Counted from the first letter of the stretch, positions 43,630 to 52,890 are shown. The stretch: 64,000 nucleotides of DNA from Timema cristinae (GCA_039000515.1 JBCFYV010011135.1:4620284-4684283); one strand, 5' to 3'. Translations and numbers: made by a program. The notes: a model not told the origin generated them from the sequence alone.

Positions 43630-45181
43630 GAGATGGGGACAGCAATGTCATGAAACGTTTGAGCCTAGCTAAGCCGTATGGTCCTGATTTCGAGATAAAA
43701 AAGATTGAATGTGCAAATCATATTCTTCGCAACTATGTGAATAGGGTAAAGGAAATTGGGAAAAGAGGAAAGAGCCAACTAGGTACAATTCCTGGAATTA
43801 TTAGGTCATCCATTCAACAAAGAGTTTTAAGAATGCGATATGCTGTAACTGAGGCAATAAAATATCGTCAAGTACAACCTTTCCCTCATCATGAAAATGT
43901 CAAACAACTAAAGGAAGACATAAGTAATGGGCCAAGTCATGTTTTTGTTGATCATTCTCGGTGTGGGGAGCGAGGATATTTTTGTCAGGGACCAAAAGAA
44001 GGTGAAACAAATTTAGTGCCAGAGTTGATAAAATATGGCTTATGGGAATATATAGTTAGTGCTCGTAATTCCTTGGCATTCCATGCTCAGAGCCTAATCT
44101 TTAACGTTAGTAATAATATTGCAGTCATTTAATAGTGTAGTTGCCAAATTCATCGGCGGAAAGCGCATTAATTATGCTTTGAGGGGCTCTTATCAAGTTC
44201 GCTGTACAGCAGCAGTAACTTCCCACAACAAAGGTCCTACACTACACAGACTCCTGCACAAAAAGATGGCTATTGTCAGTCCTGGTGTAAACACTAAAAG
44301 GTTTGTCACACGAAAAGTTAAACGTCTAAATGCAAGGACCAAGCGGAAATTGCAGTACCCTCCCCTCAGAAAACCACAAAAGAAGTCTTCAGGTCCAGAT
44401 GAGCACTATGGGGTTCTGGACATTCCGGCTAAAGCTGACCTCAATGAAGAAGACTATAATCTGAAGAAAGAACATTTTATTTGTAGTTTGCGTATGACAG
44501 AAGAGCAGAGGAAAGCCTTGATTTATGAAACGGTCGAACAAAGTCAGAATGAAGAATGGAGAAGACAGCGAAGGAAGCGAGTGACAGCTTCATGGTTTGG
44601 TAAAATTTGCAAAATGAGACAGACCACATCGAAGGCAAATCAAGTAAAGACTATGTTACATGGAACATTCTTTGGAAATTATAGGACTCGATATGGTGTT
44701 GAACATGAACCTATGGCAATAGAAGCTTTGGAAGAAGTGCTTGGAGTAAAAGTTGAAAGGGTGGGGTTGGTAGTCGACAGAAATATATCATTTATTGCAG
44801 CATCTCCCGATGGATTTATAGGTGATGATGCTATCGTCGAAATTAAGTGCCCTGCATCGGCGAAAGATTTTACACCAAATGAAGCCATAAAATGCAAAAA
44901 AAATCAAGTTTTGCACATTACGAGGAAATGATATTCTTCTAAAAAAAAGAGATAGTTACTATTACCAAGTGCAAGGACAATTACACATAACTGAAAGACG
45001 GTGGTGTTACTTTGTTGTCTGGACAAGAAAAGGAATGTCCTTCACGAAAATTGAGAGGGATGACATCTTCTGGAAAAGTGAAATGGAGCCTCAATTAATT
45101 AGATTTTATATGGATAGTTTGCTTACAGAGATACTTGATTCCAGATATGATCGAGGATTGCCAATAAGGGACACCTTTTAG
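43630..45181 (+). pseudogene. Mutator-YqaJ gene, exon 7: transposase core end plus YqaJ nuclease, two frameshifts
   Basis: The exon opens with GDGDSNVMKRLSLAKPYGPD, containing the second candidate catalytic Asp, then IECANHILRNYVNRVKEIGK. A frame change lies at about 44110-44132. The second frame gives VAKFIGGKRINYALRGSYQ and then a YqaJ/lambda-exonuclease-like domain: RRKRVTASWFGKICKM, YGVEHEPMAIEALEEVLGV, AASPDGFIGDDAIVEIKCPA (the Asp...Glu-x-Lys nuclease motif). A second frame change in an A8 run at about 44899-44906 moves the reading to YYYQVQGQLHITERRWCYFV and the stop at 45181. Both shifts are single-base type, so either decay or sequencing error is possible. AATAAA follows near 45379. 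Confidence 0.85.
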
Positions 45182-45424
45182 AGAAAACCAATATTTAAAA
45201 TGATGGCCAGCCATCAAAAAGAAAATATCTTAATTGGGTTGTGAATGGATGAAATTTTGTTTTACTCCTTGGTGGAGTTTAGATAAGAATATTAGATAAG
45301 ATAGATAAGACTATTTCCCTTCAGTTTGTTTTTCATCATATTTTGAACATTACTGACCATAATTTCCCTTCATTACTTAATAAACGTTAAATGAACATGA
45401 GAGGTCTTAATTTTGTGATGTACG
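45182..45424. other. Spacer with poly(A) signal of the Mutator-YqaJ gene
   Basis: AATAAA in TACTTAATAAACG near 45379 lies about 200 bp after the stop. Nothing else was seen. Confidence 0.5.
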
Positions 45425-45915
45425 CAATGGTGGATCTACATAAAATAGCACCTATGGCAAGCACTGGAATGGCGCCTCTGTCCAAACACCTGACACCTGT
45501 TTTTTAAACAACTTTACCACAATATCTGCTCAAAAATAAGACAAACTCATTAATTTTATATTTAACACATTATGGTAACATAAGAAAACTATGAATGCAC
45601 CTTCCTTGTTTTTACTGACGCAAATTGATCTATGATATCTTAAAGTCTGTTGTTTCTGTTTATTCTCTTTACACAATCAACAGAGCAAATCACACAATCA
45701 GCTTTGACCCATGAAGACTTTCAAAAACGAAGGTATTAGTTTCAGATCTCACAGCTGACGATGGTTAGTAGTATCTGAATAGCACTGTGAAGATTGTGGA
45801 AAATGCTCTCATCTGCATACTGAGCAATACATTCTAGAAGTTCTTCAAGTCTTGATATTTTCATGTTGGCCCGACTTGAAAAAACATGTGACAATCTAAA
45901 ATGTCTTCATATAGT
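45425..45915 (-). mobile_element. Decayed hAT transposase, C-terminal half (left of Maverick)
   Basis: The end CAATGGTGGATCTAC matches the inverted right end at 61302 (CAGTGGTGGACCTAC) in 13 of 15 positions. On the minus strand the interior reads hAT-like text with stops (LEELLECIAQYADESIFHNL, then IQILLTI). The remaining transposase text is at 60331-60800 beyond the Maverick, so the Maverick inserted into this element. No clear hAT TSD remains (GATGTACG against TATATAAG). Confidence 0.65.
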
Positions 45916-47408
45916 AGTAGCTAGTACGGCGTATGGGAACCCCGCTTCCGCCAACGGGTCAAAACACCCACATCCTGTTTGAGTGACCTGCTTTCCACAT
46001 CTTTACCGTTATTCCCCCACCCCTGACCTAATTTCCTCTGATTGGTTGCTATAAATATCCTCCTTCCCCCACCAATTTTGCCCTGCTTTCCACATCCGCC
46101 TCCCCCTCGACTACCAACCCTGGACATGTTGGTTCTTGATGATTGTTAATAGATATTGAGGTCATTGCCCCGGGAAACGGGGTTTTTCCCTGGCGCCAGT
46201 ATGTCGGGCAGACAAGACAAGAATAGATATTGAGGTCATTGCCCCGGGCAACGGGGGTTTTCCCTGGCGTCAGATTGGCGGAGGGCTCGGCACGAAGCTT
46301 GCGCTATGGCTGACAAGCCTAGAATGAACATCGGCTCTTCTGTCACAAGGCTCTGTCCCGGAACAAGCAGCATGAACCTTGCGCTATGGTGCTTTGTGGT
46401 AGAGTGTGGTAATTTGTTCCAGAGACCTTCCTCTTCCTTCGCCACCCTGACGCCATGTTTGAGTGACCTACTTTCCTCTGATTGGTTGCTATAAATATCC
46501 TCCTTCCCCCACCAATTTTGACCTGCTTTCCACATCAGCCTCCCCCCTCGACTACCAACCCTGACGTTTATGTCACAACTCTAGCTGACACATGCACAAT
46601 CAGGGGCCTCGGAATCCACAGTTAGGGGCCACTACCCCCGTAACAAGTCTACTAAAATTGGTTGTTTGGTAGCGTCTGTCGAAATGCCTGGAAATGTACC
46701 TCCACCCGCAGCTCTCGGACCGGACAACCTGGGTTTTTTCCTATGCCATAATCATTGCGTGTTATGTCACAACTCTAGCTGACACATGCACAATCAGGGG
46801 CCTCGGAATCCACAGTTAGGGGCCGCTATCCCCCGTCATAAGTCTACTAAAATTGGTTGTTTGGTAGCGTCTGTCGAAATGCCTGGAAATGTTCCTCCAC
46901 CGCAGCTCTCGGACCGGAAACCTGAGTTTTTTTCCTATGACGTAATCATCGCGTGTTATGTCCCAACCCTGGCGCCAGTATGTCGGCCCGACAAGACAAG
47001 AATAGATATTGAGGTCATTGCCTCGGGCATCTGGTTTTCCCTGGTGCCAATATGTCGGCCCGACAAGACAAGAATAGATATCGAGGTCATTGCCCGGGGC
47101 AACAGGGTTTTTCCCGGCGCCAGTATGTCGGGCCGACAAGACAAGAATAGATATTGAGGTCATTGCCCCGGGCAGCGTGGGGTTTTCCCTGGCGTCAGCT
47201 TGACGGCTCACGAGACAAGAATAGATCTTGACCTCAACAACCTTGGGGTTTTCCCAATGACGTAATCATTGCGTGTTATGTCGCAACCCTGGCGCCAGTA
47301 TGTCGGCACAACAAGACGAGTTGAGACAAGCTTAGATATCGAGGTCATCGACACGGGCGCCAGGTTGGCGGGCAGACAAGACAAGTCGAGACAAGAATAT
47401 ATCGTGTG
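45916..47408. repeat. Maverick left terminal inverted repeat
   Basis: Two blocks match the right end: an outer block (45916-46562 with 59692-60330) and an inner block (46965 to about 47408 with about 59243-59640). Between them lies a tandem pair of 194-bp units absent from the right. Several 70-80 bp sub-units contain GACAAGACAAGAATAGATAT, GAGGTCATTGCCCCGGG and CCTGGCGCCAGTATGTCGG. An inverted CCAAT plus TATA-like word (GATTGGTTGCTATAAATAT) occurs twice. Confidence 0.92.
46571..46958. repeat. 194-bp tandem duplication unique to the left repeat
   Basis: TGTCACAACTCTAGCTGACA starts units at 46571 and 46765, and the next TGTCcc junction is at 46959, so both units are 194 bp. They differ by small substitutions and indels. 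The right terminal repeat has none of this sequence, so it was gained on one side. Confidence 0.88.
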
Positions 47409-47432
47409 ACGTCAAACGAGGGAGGGGGTGGC

Positions 47433-47438
47433 TATAAA
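47433..47438 (+). promoter_or_regulatory. TATA box of the left-arm genes
   Basis: TATAAA lies in GTGGCTATAAAGAGGGG just inside the left terminal repeat, 53 bp upstream of the first start codon. A matching arrangement exists at the right end facing the other way. Confidence 0.7.
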
Positions 47439-47490
47439 GAGGGGTGCCCACTTGGTTGTCTATTTATAAACGTTTGTAGAGCGGTCCAAT

Positions 47491-47781
47491 ATGGACAAGT
47501 TACAGCAGCTGGTAAATATCGTCGACGCGGTGCAGACCGTCAAATTGTGGGATCTAGCCGTAGATCAAAAGTACTCGGTGGATAAACTAAAAGCCGTCAA
47601 TACAAAGTTCGGGAGACGCCTAATAGCCTACTTAGACGGCGAGTTTTGTGTATTTCTACCCTGCTGGTTTGGTACTCTTACAGATGAAGACGTGTGTGAG
47701 TTAAATAAAGAAAAACTGGTATTTACCTGCGCTGGAGTAAAACCCGGTTCACCTATTATTGTGAACTTTGAACGCGCTTAA
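47491..47781 (+). CDS. Maverick left-arm gene 1, unknown small protein
   Basis: A 96-residue intact protein directly downstream of a TATA box. I do not recognise a named family. Residues 25-96 alternate hydrophobic strands with VNTKFGRRLIAYLDGEFCVF, then LP and a terminal VFTCAGVKPGSPIIVNF, suggesting a small beta-barrel-like domain (OB-like is a guess). The spacing (LP, then about 25 residues, then a Gly-rich aromatic end) resembles the C-terminal parts of the two downstream genes. Possible roles include nucleic-acid binding, but none is shown. Confidence 0.7.
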   Translation: MDKLQQLVNIVDAVQTVKLWDLAVDQKYSVDKLKAVNTKFGRRLIAYLDGEFCVFLPCWFGTLTDEDVCELNKEKLVFTCAGVKPGSPIIVNFERA

Positions 47782-47862
47782 GAGACACGGCAGTTAACAA
47801 CAACAACGGGCAGCGGAGCATAGGGGACTCTACAGGACGTTTAACTCTCAGGTACGCTCACC

Positions 47863-48711
47863 ATGCTTCGATCCGGCTATATTAATTTAATGTTTGTGGG
47901 CCATACGATGGAGGGGCGTGCCTATATGACGGGAGAGAATGTTCACAGTGTCGCGGTGTGTGATAGACAGGTAATTTACAAAGTAGAGGAGCGAGACTAC
48001 ATAGGGTTTTGTGACTCTACCTGTCACACGATATGAGCGACGGAAGTACTACCCTACGAGAGAATCGTGGAAACGTATATGTGTGATGTAACGTGCGCCG
48101 TTTACAATTTCCGCAAGGGGGACGTGGTAGCTGTGTTACCCCGACCTCCACCGCCACCCTTCCGAGCTCCACACCATCCGTCACCGTACTTCACGCCGCC
48201 GCCGCCGCCGCCCTCAGAGAGACAGCCGTACACACCCCCAGAGTCACAGACGTGCCCAGCCCCAGAGTACCCACCACCTGAGTCGTCTACCCACCACACG
48301 TCACAGGCGTACCCGTCGTCAGAGTCGTCTGTCTACCAGTCAGTAGAGTCACCTGCGTGCCCACCGTCCGAAGCGTCTACCTACCAGGCGTCAGATTCAC
48401 TGGCGTATCCACAATCAGAGTCACCTGTTTACCAGCCAGCAGAGTCAGCTGCATGCCCACCACCACCGCCGGAGGTAAAGTCTGAAGAACCTGTAAATCT
48501 CGAGGATTTAATAATTTACAAAAATTATTCAAATGTTAAAATTATAGGTGAAACGCCCGCCGACTACATACTCAGCCTGGGCAGTTTCGGTAACGTTTTC
48601 CTTCCAAAGTCAATCTATTATTTGGATTGTAAGCGCTTTAAATCTAAAGCACGCTGTATGATATATCTCGGAGGACAAAGTGTGATGTTTAAAAGTGAAT
48701 TAATAAACTAG
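47863..48711 (+). pseudogene. Maverick left-arm gene 2, Pro-rich protein with an in-frame TGA
   Basis: An ATG in good context (CACCATGC, 47863) opens a frame that meets TGA at 48034-48036 and continues in the same frame to TAG at 48711. The second part begins DVTCAVYNFRKGDVVAVLP, then a long Pro/Ser/Glu region with repeats of the type (P/A)xES(P/S)xYQ and ACPP. It ends in a conserved-looking module (NVKIIGETPADYILSLG, LP, MIYLGGQSVMFKSEL). Either a single nonsense mutation splits the gene, or the 57-residue front peptide is separate. A GTG at 48067 is no likely start. The function is unknown. Confidence 0.65.
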
Positions 48712-48810
48712 ACGTACTCTGCTGCTGCCATAGGAGCTAGTGGTGAAATTTTGAAAAAAAAACGTTAAGAGCGAGAGTTTATTTCTTTTGCTGCATCTCC
48801 AATAGACATT

Positions 48811-49185
48811 ATGCCGTTTAAATGCTGCGTTTGTGATGGATCCTACGCAAAGCTATCCAATCTTATTCGGCACAAAATTCAATGTCATCAAACTGCTGCT
48901 CACCAGGATACCTGTTGGGACGAGGAGATATTATGCAAGGCGTTAGACATGATCGAGAAAGAGGAATACAATCGTGTCAAGTGCTTAAACGAACTTGAGA
49001 AAAACAAAAGTTATAACGTTGTGCTATCGGAAGAGCCCGAACCTAATGTTATTGTGCTTGAGTTTGTTGGAAGAGTAAGATTGCCAGGTAAAAACTGTGG
49101 AGACATTGTCAATATACACTCTATCGTCTCTCAACGTGTCTTGAACTATTTTGGAGGTGGCTCCTACTCATTTTCTAGATGGTAG
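48811..49185 (+). CDS. Maverick left-arm gene 3, C2H2 zinc-finger protein
   Basis: An intact 124-residue protein. Residues 5-27 form a C2H2 finger (CVCDGSYAKLSNLIRHKIQ with spacing C-x2-C-x12-H-x4-H). A Lys/Glu-rich helix follows, and then a C-terminal module, SYNVVLSEEPEPNVIVLEFV, LP and VLNYFGGGSYSFSRW, like the ends of genes 1 and 2. Predicted to bind nucleic acid through the finger. AATAAA signals follow at about 49287 and 49410, the second created by a tandem duplication of the gene's 3' end. Confidence 0.75.
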   Translation: MPFKCCVCDGSYAKLSNLIRHKIQCHQTAAHQDTCWDEEILCKALDMIEKEEYNRVKCLNELEKNKSYNVVLSEEPEPNVIVLEFVGRVRLPGKNCGDIVNIHSIVSQRVLNYFGGGSYSFSRW

Positions 49186-49425
49186 ATGTCTTTTATATGT
49201 ATTGGTCAAAAGACCTAAATAATATTGCTGCTTGTTGTGAATGTTTTAAATTAATCAACTGTTGATAGTCAATATAAAGACTAACAATAAAATTGACTCC
49301 TACTCATTTTCTGGCTGGTAGATGTCTTTTATATGTATTGGTCAAAAGACCTAAATAATATTGCTGCTTGTTGTTGTTGTTTTAAATTAATCAATTGCTG
49401 ATTGTCAATAAAAAAAACTAGCACT
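49161..49425 (+). repeat. 136-bp tandem duplication of the gene 3 tail
   Basis: CTCCTACTCATTTTCT recurs at 49161 and 49297. Both units carry the last codons (including the stop), GTATTGGTCAAAAGACC and a poly(A) signal. The second copy has no coding role. Confidence 0.88.
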
Positions 49426-49440
49426 AAAATGTCGTTATTT

Positions 49441-50160
49441 TTTTAAAACCTCGGCTGGACAATCGGAGACCTGAAGGAGACGCCAACATTGTTGTGACTT
49501 AGTTTGCTATCCAGGGTTGAATTGCTTATCTAATCCATAATATATATTTACGAGTATATCTTACCCCTTAATGTGAACAAACAAGTACACGTACTAAGAT
49601 ACATATGTAAGCCAAAGTTTCCAGGGCTCGATTCCCGTGTGCAGGTGTATTTTTTTTCAGAATATGATATGTATTAAATGGTGAAGGAGAAACGCTACAT
49701 ATAAAGGAGGCAGCAGCTTTCTCATCACGGCGTTAGGAAGACTGCCCGCTGCGCCAAGTGTCCAGAAAGAATGTATAACTCTCTCTCTCTCTCTCTGTGT
49801 GAAGGGAGACATGTATTTGTCTGTTAATCTATGTCGCGTGGTCAATGGTCAAGACGTCTAAGGAATCACTTGGCCGCGAGGCGTTAGCATGTCTGTCTGT
49901 CCCCTCAGAGTCAAGTGTCCAGGCTTCGATTCCCTGTATGACTGAAAATGATGGTTTAAGGGGGAGGGGAATGGGAACTAGTACACCAATTGAAGCAAAG
50001 AGACGGTCTTACACATGCCAGGGGTTCAAAACCTATATTAGCCACATGTCATGATGTTTTTTCTGGGAGAGCGGATTCCCGTAAGGTGCTTCCCAGTCTC
50101 ACTCTCCGTGGCTTCGTTGAAACAGCAACAATAAATTTATTGTGATGTAAAATTGGTCCT
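49441..50160. other. Non-coding centre of the Maverick with tRNA-like fragments
   Basis: Two tRNA-like pieces occur: a B-box word GGGCTCGATTCCCG near 49626, and at about 49866-49940 a CTTGGCCGCGAGGCGTTAGC head with CAGGCTTCGATTCC, resembling a Leu/Ser-type tRNA or SINE. Neither folds into a convincing full tRNA. A (CT)n run is at 49782-49796. The capsid gene expected in a complete Polinton was not found here. Confidence 0.5.
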
Positions 50161-51212
50161 TCATGGTAGTGCGCTGACGTAACTGGCGGGAATCCAGGAA
50201 TTAAACTTGACGGGGTAACCTTTCCACTGCACGTACACTTTCTTTCTGGCGCCTTTACCCTTGACACGTAGTATTTTATCAACTTTAAAAGTTTCAGGGA
50301 GACGTACGCGTTGCAATTCAGGTTCGTAAAACGTCCCCTCCACTTCTTCGCCGTCAAGATCGGTGAGTCTGTAGACGACAGGTTGTCGCAACACGACACT
50401 ACTGACTTTGAAAATCTATTCGCTCCAATTGCTTTCGTAGCCCTTTTCAAACAGCATTTTGGATTTGCTAATACGCACCGTGTCACCGACTTTTATTTTA
50501 GGCTTCGAGCTTGGACGCCTTTTGCCGTAAAGATTATCTCTGACTTGAAGCACGTTAGTTTCTGAAACGGCGGTGGGCGCCATCTTGATACTGGAATGCT
50601 TGGACCCGTTGTAAGCGTCGACTAGGGCTTGGAGGACGTCCACATACCGATACGTGTTATTTTTGGTAAAGTAGCGCCACATGCGTCCTTTCAGAGTTCT
50701 ATTGAACCGTTCCACGATGCTTGCCTTCACGTCTGGATTATGAGTGGTGTAGTAATGCACGCCTTCTTGCTTGAGAAATTTCCGGACTAGCCGTGCCGTG
50801 AACTCTGTCCCTTGTCCGTCTGTATACTTAGAGGTTTACGACCGCTTTGCTTAAAAATGTACCGAAAGGCGTCTCTCACTACGCTCCCCGTCTTGGATGG
50901 AAGCGTCCTCGCCCATGCCATCTTACTAAACACGTCGATGACGGTGAGCAAGTACACTGCACCGTCGTTGTATTTTCTGAGACTTCTCATATCGTTGAGA
51001 TCGGCTTGCCAGAGATCGTCAATGTTTGACACCACGTACTTGTTGCGTGGAATTTATTTTAGCACAGGTTTGTGTAAGGTATAAGCGTCCTGCGCACGAA
51101 GCCATTCTCGTACTTTTTCGGGATCTTTCGTGGACGCTTTTATGAGCGACGCCGCCCCTGCAAACCCTGCAGGATGAGAAGGGTCGTAGTAGATGTCGGC
51201 TAGACGTTCCAT
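50161..51212 (-). pseudogene. Maverick integrase (DDE, with chromodomain), broken
   Basis: A retroviral-type integrase that would insert the element and make the 6-bp TSD. The ATG at 51212 overlaps the preceding stop (TAATG). A DDE core is visible: DLWQADLNDM (first Asp), LSIQTDKGQ (second Asp) and SIVERFNRTLKGRMW (Glu). The C-terminus is chromodomain-like (KKVYVQWKGYPVKFNSWI). Three lesions split it: TAA at 51054-51056 in the N-terminal part, a frameshift at about 50806-50812 just after the second Asp, and TAG at 50416-50418 before the chromodomain. Reading resumes in the same frame after each stop. This copy should be inactive unless the lesions are sequencing errors. Confidence 0.9.
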
Positions 51213-51859
51213 TAAGCTCTGAACGGCAGCCACCGGTTTTCGTCCACTCTTTTCAGTTTCTTCTTCTTTGGGTGTTGCGACGGTGTAAGTGGTTGTGGTA
51301 CGGGCGTCGGATCTCTAATGGGCGCCAAACGTTTCGGGTTCACAATAAATTCTTTCGGAACGTTTATATTTTGCAGCGCCGTGAGAAACTCTCGCCACCC
51401 TGACGGTTCGCTGTGTCTTCTTGCTCTGACCAGATCGTTGACTAAATCCACAATATTGGATCCACGAAGAGGCGTATCTTGAATACTCACTTCTCCGTTT
51501 GAGTCCCAAGAGATGCCGCCTCGGGACTTAATATGTTCTAGTAAAAGTTCAGCTTTTTTACGTGCCTGTGCTGGTACAGTATTAAGTACAGTTGGGATGG
51601 GAAGTACAGACACTTCAGGGGTGGTAGTGGTGGCGGTTTCAGATGGCGGTGGGTGTTGACTAAAGTGTAGATAGCGCTGTAGCACTTGTTTGTATAAAGT
51701 CCATTTAGACTTGTCAAGTTTTGGAGCGAGGATTTTTTCCATTTCCTTGTCCAACTCGGAGACCACTAGATTTGTTGCCGAAGCCGTTTGCTGGTGGTGT
51801 TGCTCGTAACGGTGTAATGTTTCCGGGGATACCAATATCATCTTTTTCGTGTGTTCCAT
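51212..51859 (-). CDS. Maverick 215-residue conserved protein, function unknown
   Basis: An intact frame that starts 3 bases after the upstream gene's stop and whose own stop overlaps the integrase ATG. The N-terminus is MEHTKKMILVSPETLHRYEQ, a beginning I associate with a protein often placed beside the integrase in animal Polintons. The middle is Pro/Thr-rich; a helical region follows (SGWREFLTALQNINVPKEF); the C-terminus is strongly basic (KKKKLKR) and ends near RWLPF. A virion-associated or DNA-binding role is possible, but no catalytic motif is visible. Confidence 0.75.
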   Translation of the reverse strand: MEHTKKMILVSPETLHRYEQHHQQTASATNLVVSELDKEMEKILAPKLDKSKWTLYKQVLQRYLHFSQHPPPSETATTTTPEVSVLPIPTVLNTVPAQARKKAELLLEHIKSRGGISWDSNGEVSIQDTPLRGSNIVDLVNDLVRARRHSEPSGWREFLTALQNINVPKEFIVNPKRLAPIRDPTPVPQPLTPSQHPKKKKLKRVDENRWLPFRA

Positions 51860-51862
51860 TAT

Positions 51863-52195
51863 TTACTTTTTGAATAAGGAACCGAGGACCCCGCTGATTA
51901 GAGGGGCTAAAAGTAAGGGCAAGAACGCTCCTCCTTTCTGAACGAGTAGTAGTCTCTTCTTCTTCCAGCACTCTCCTCGTTTGACCAGCTTGCGCAACAC
52001 CTGCTTATGAGCACGTAACTTTGTCTTCTGCGCATTTTTCAGCGGTACCCGTCCCTTTAAAGTGTTGTAGGCACACTCGCAAACAGAGTCAACCATTTTC
52101 TTGTCGGCCGTTTTCATCAAGGCGACACGTTGCTGCGGGTTCATGCGATACATCGCACGTAGCAGAGGTGCCTGCTTCAGCACTTTGGGACTCAT
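51863..52195 (-). CDS. Maverick small basic protein with hydrophobic tail (PX-like)
   Basis: A 110-residue intact protein. The first 80 residues are rich in Lys/Arg (KNAQKTKLRAHKQVLRKLVK), and the last 25 form a hydrophobic segment ending in GSLFKK (GGAFLPLLLAPLISGVLG). The charge pattern and tail resemble small core or membrane-active proteins of Polintons and adenoviruses. That similarity is by general features only. It starts 2 bases after the ATPase stop. Confidence 0.7.
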   Translation of the reverse strand: MSPKVLKQAPLLRAMYRMNPQQRVALMKTADKKMVDSVCECAYNTLKGRVPLKNAQKTKLRAHKQVLRKLVKRGECWKKKRLLLVQKGGAFLPLLLAPLISGVLGSLFKK

Positions 52196-52197
52196 GG

Positions 52198-52845
52198 TTA
52201 TGAAATGATCTGTAAGCGGGAAGTGTCGGTGTTTTTATGTACTTTGCGTGGTAGATACACGCAACAGCCGACATTTGTGCGGGTTCTATATCTGAACCAT
52301 TCTGGTGTACCTTGTTTGAAATCTAGCAATATATAGCCGTGAGGCGTACTTGTAGCATCAGTGTAAGCCTCTTGTAAAACACGGGGATTTTCAGGATTAT
52401 AAGTGTTGAATCTGAGCTTTATCCCTGGGATTTTAAAAAGCACGATATAATGTGCGTTTAAGGAAATGTCTCTTTGGCCCTTGCCCTGATGGAATATATT
52501 TTGCGTAAGGTACATGACGCTAATATTTTGATGGTGGCATCCATTGGTGAAAAGATCGACGACCACTTCGTTGGCTTCACGCATCAGGTCGTCCAGGATA
52601 ATCAGCTGTGGAGAGTCATTACAGACATCATCCATTTCCGGCAAACCCTTACAGAATATGACGTGGGGACTTGTCCCGTCTTGTTCGAATCCCGGTTGCC
52701 ATAAAGCATAATACCATGTGATTTTATCAAATTTAACGTCACACATAGTGTCCAAGCGACGGATAAAGTCTGATACAAAATGTGACTTTCCACAGCCGGA
52801 AGGGCCGCTTCTGATGGCCGAAAATGGATGTTTCAACTTGTCCAT
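52198..52845 (-). CDS. Maverick packaging-type ATPase (A32/FtsK-HerA class)
   Basis: A 215-residue intact P-loop ATPase. Walker A is SGPSGCGKSHFVSDFI near residues 14-29. Walker B is QLIILDDLMREAN near residue 95. A later YLTQNIFHQGKGQRDISLN segment is typical of the genome-packaging ATPases of Polintons and related viruses. It would pump element DNA into a capsid, although no capsid gene was found here. It is the first gene of a four-gene block and has a TATA box 38 bp upstream of its ATG. Confidence 0.9.
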   Translation of the reverse strand: MDKLKHPFSAIRSGPSGCGKSHFVSDFIRRLDTMCDVKFDKITWYYALWQPGFEQDGTSPHVIFCKGLPEMDDVCNDSPQLIILDDLMREANEVVVDLFTNGCHHQNISVMYLTQNIFHQGKGQRDISLNAHYIVLFKIPGIKLRFNTYNPENPRVLQEAYTDATSTPHGYILLDFKQGTPEWFRYRTRTNVGCCVYLPRKVHKNTDTSRLQIIS

Positions 52846-52882
52846 AATGTTTGAGACTGAGCTTATAAGCTATATGAGCTTG

Positions 52883-52890
52883 TATTTATA
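52883..52890 (-). promoter_or_regulatory. TATA box of the ATPase-integrase gene block
   Basis: TATAAATA on the minus strand (TATTTATA on plus) ends 38 bp upstream of the ATPase ATG. It is the only good TATA for the four closely packed genes. Confidence 0.65.

Noticed and set aside
44110..44132. A tiny GT...AG intron explaining the frame change
   Set aside because: It would be about 20 bp, below any plausible spliceosomal intron; a simple frameshift fits better.
49860..49945. A functional Leu/Ser-type tRNA gene
   Set aside because: A and B boxes are only partial and no full acceptor stem could be paired.
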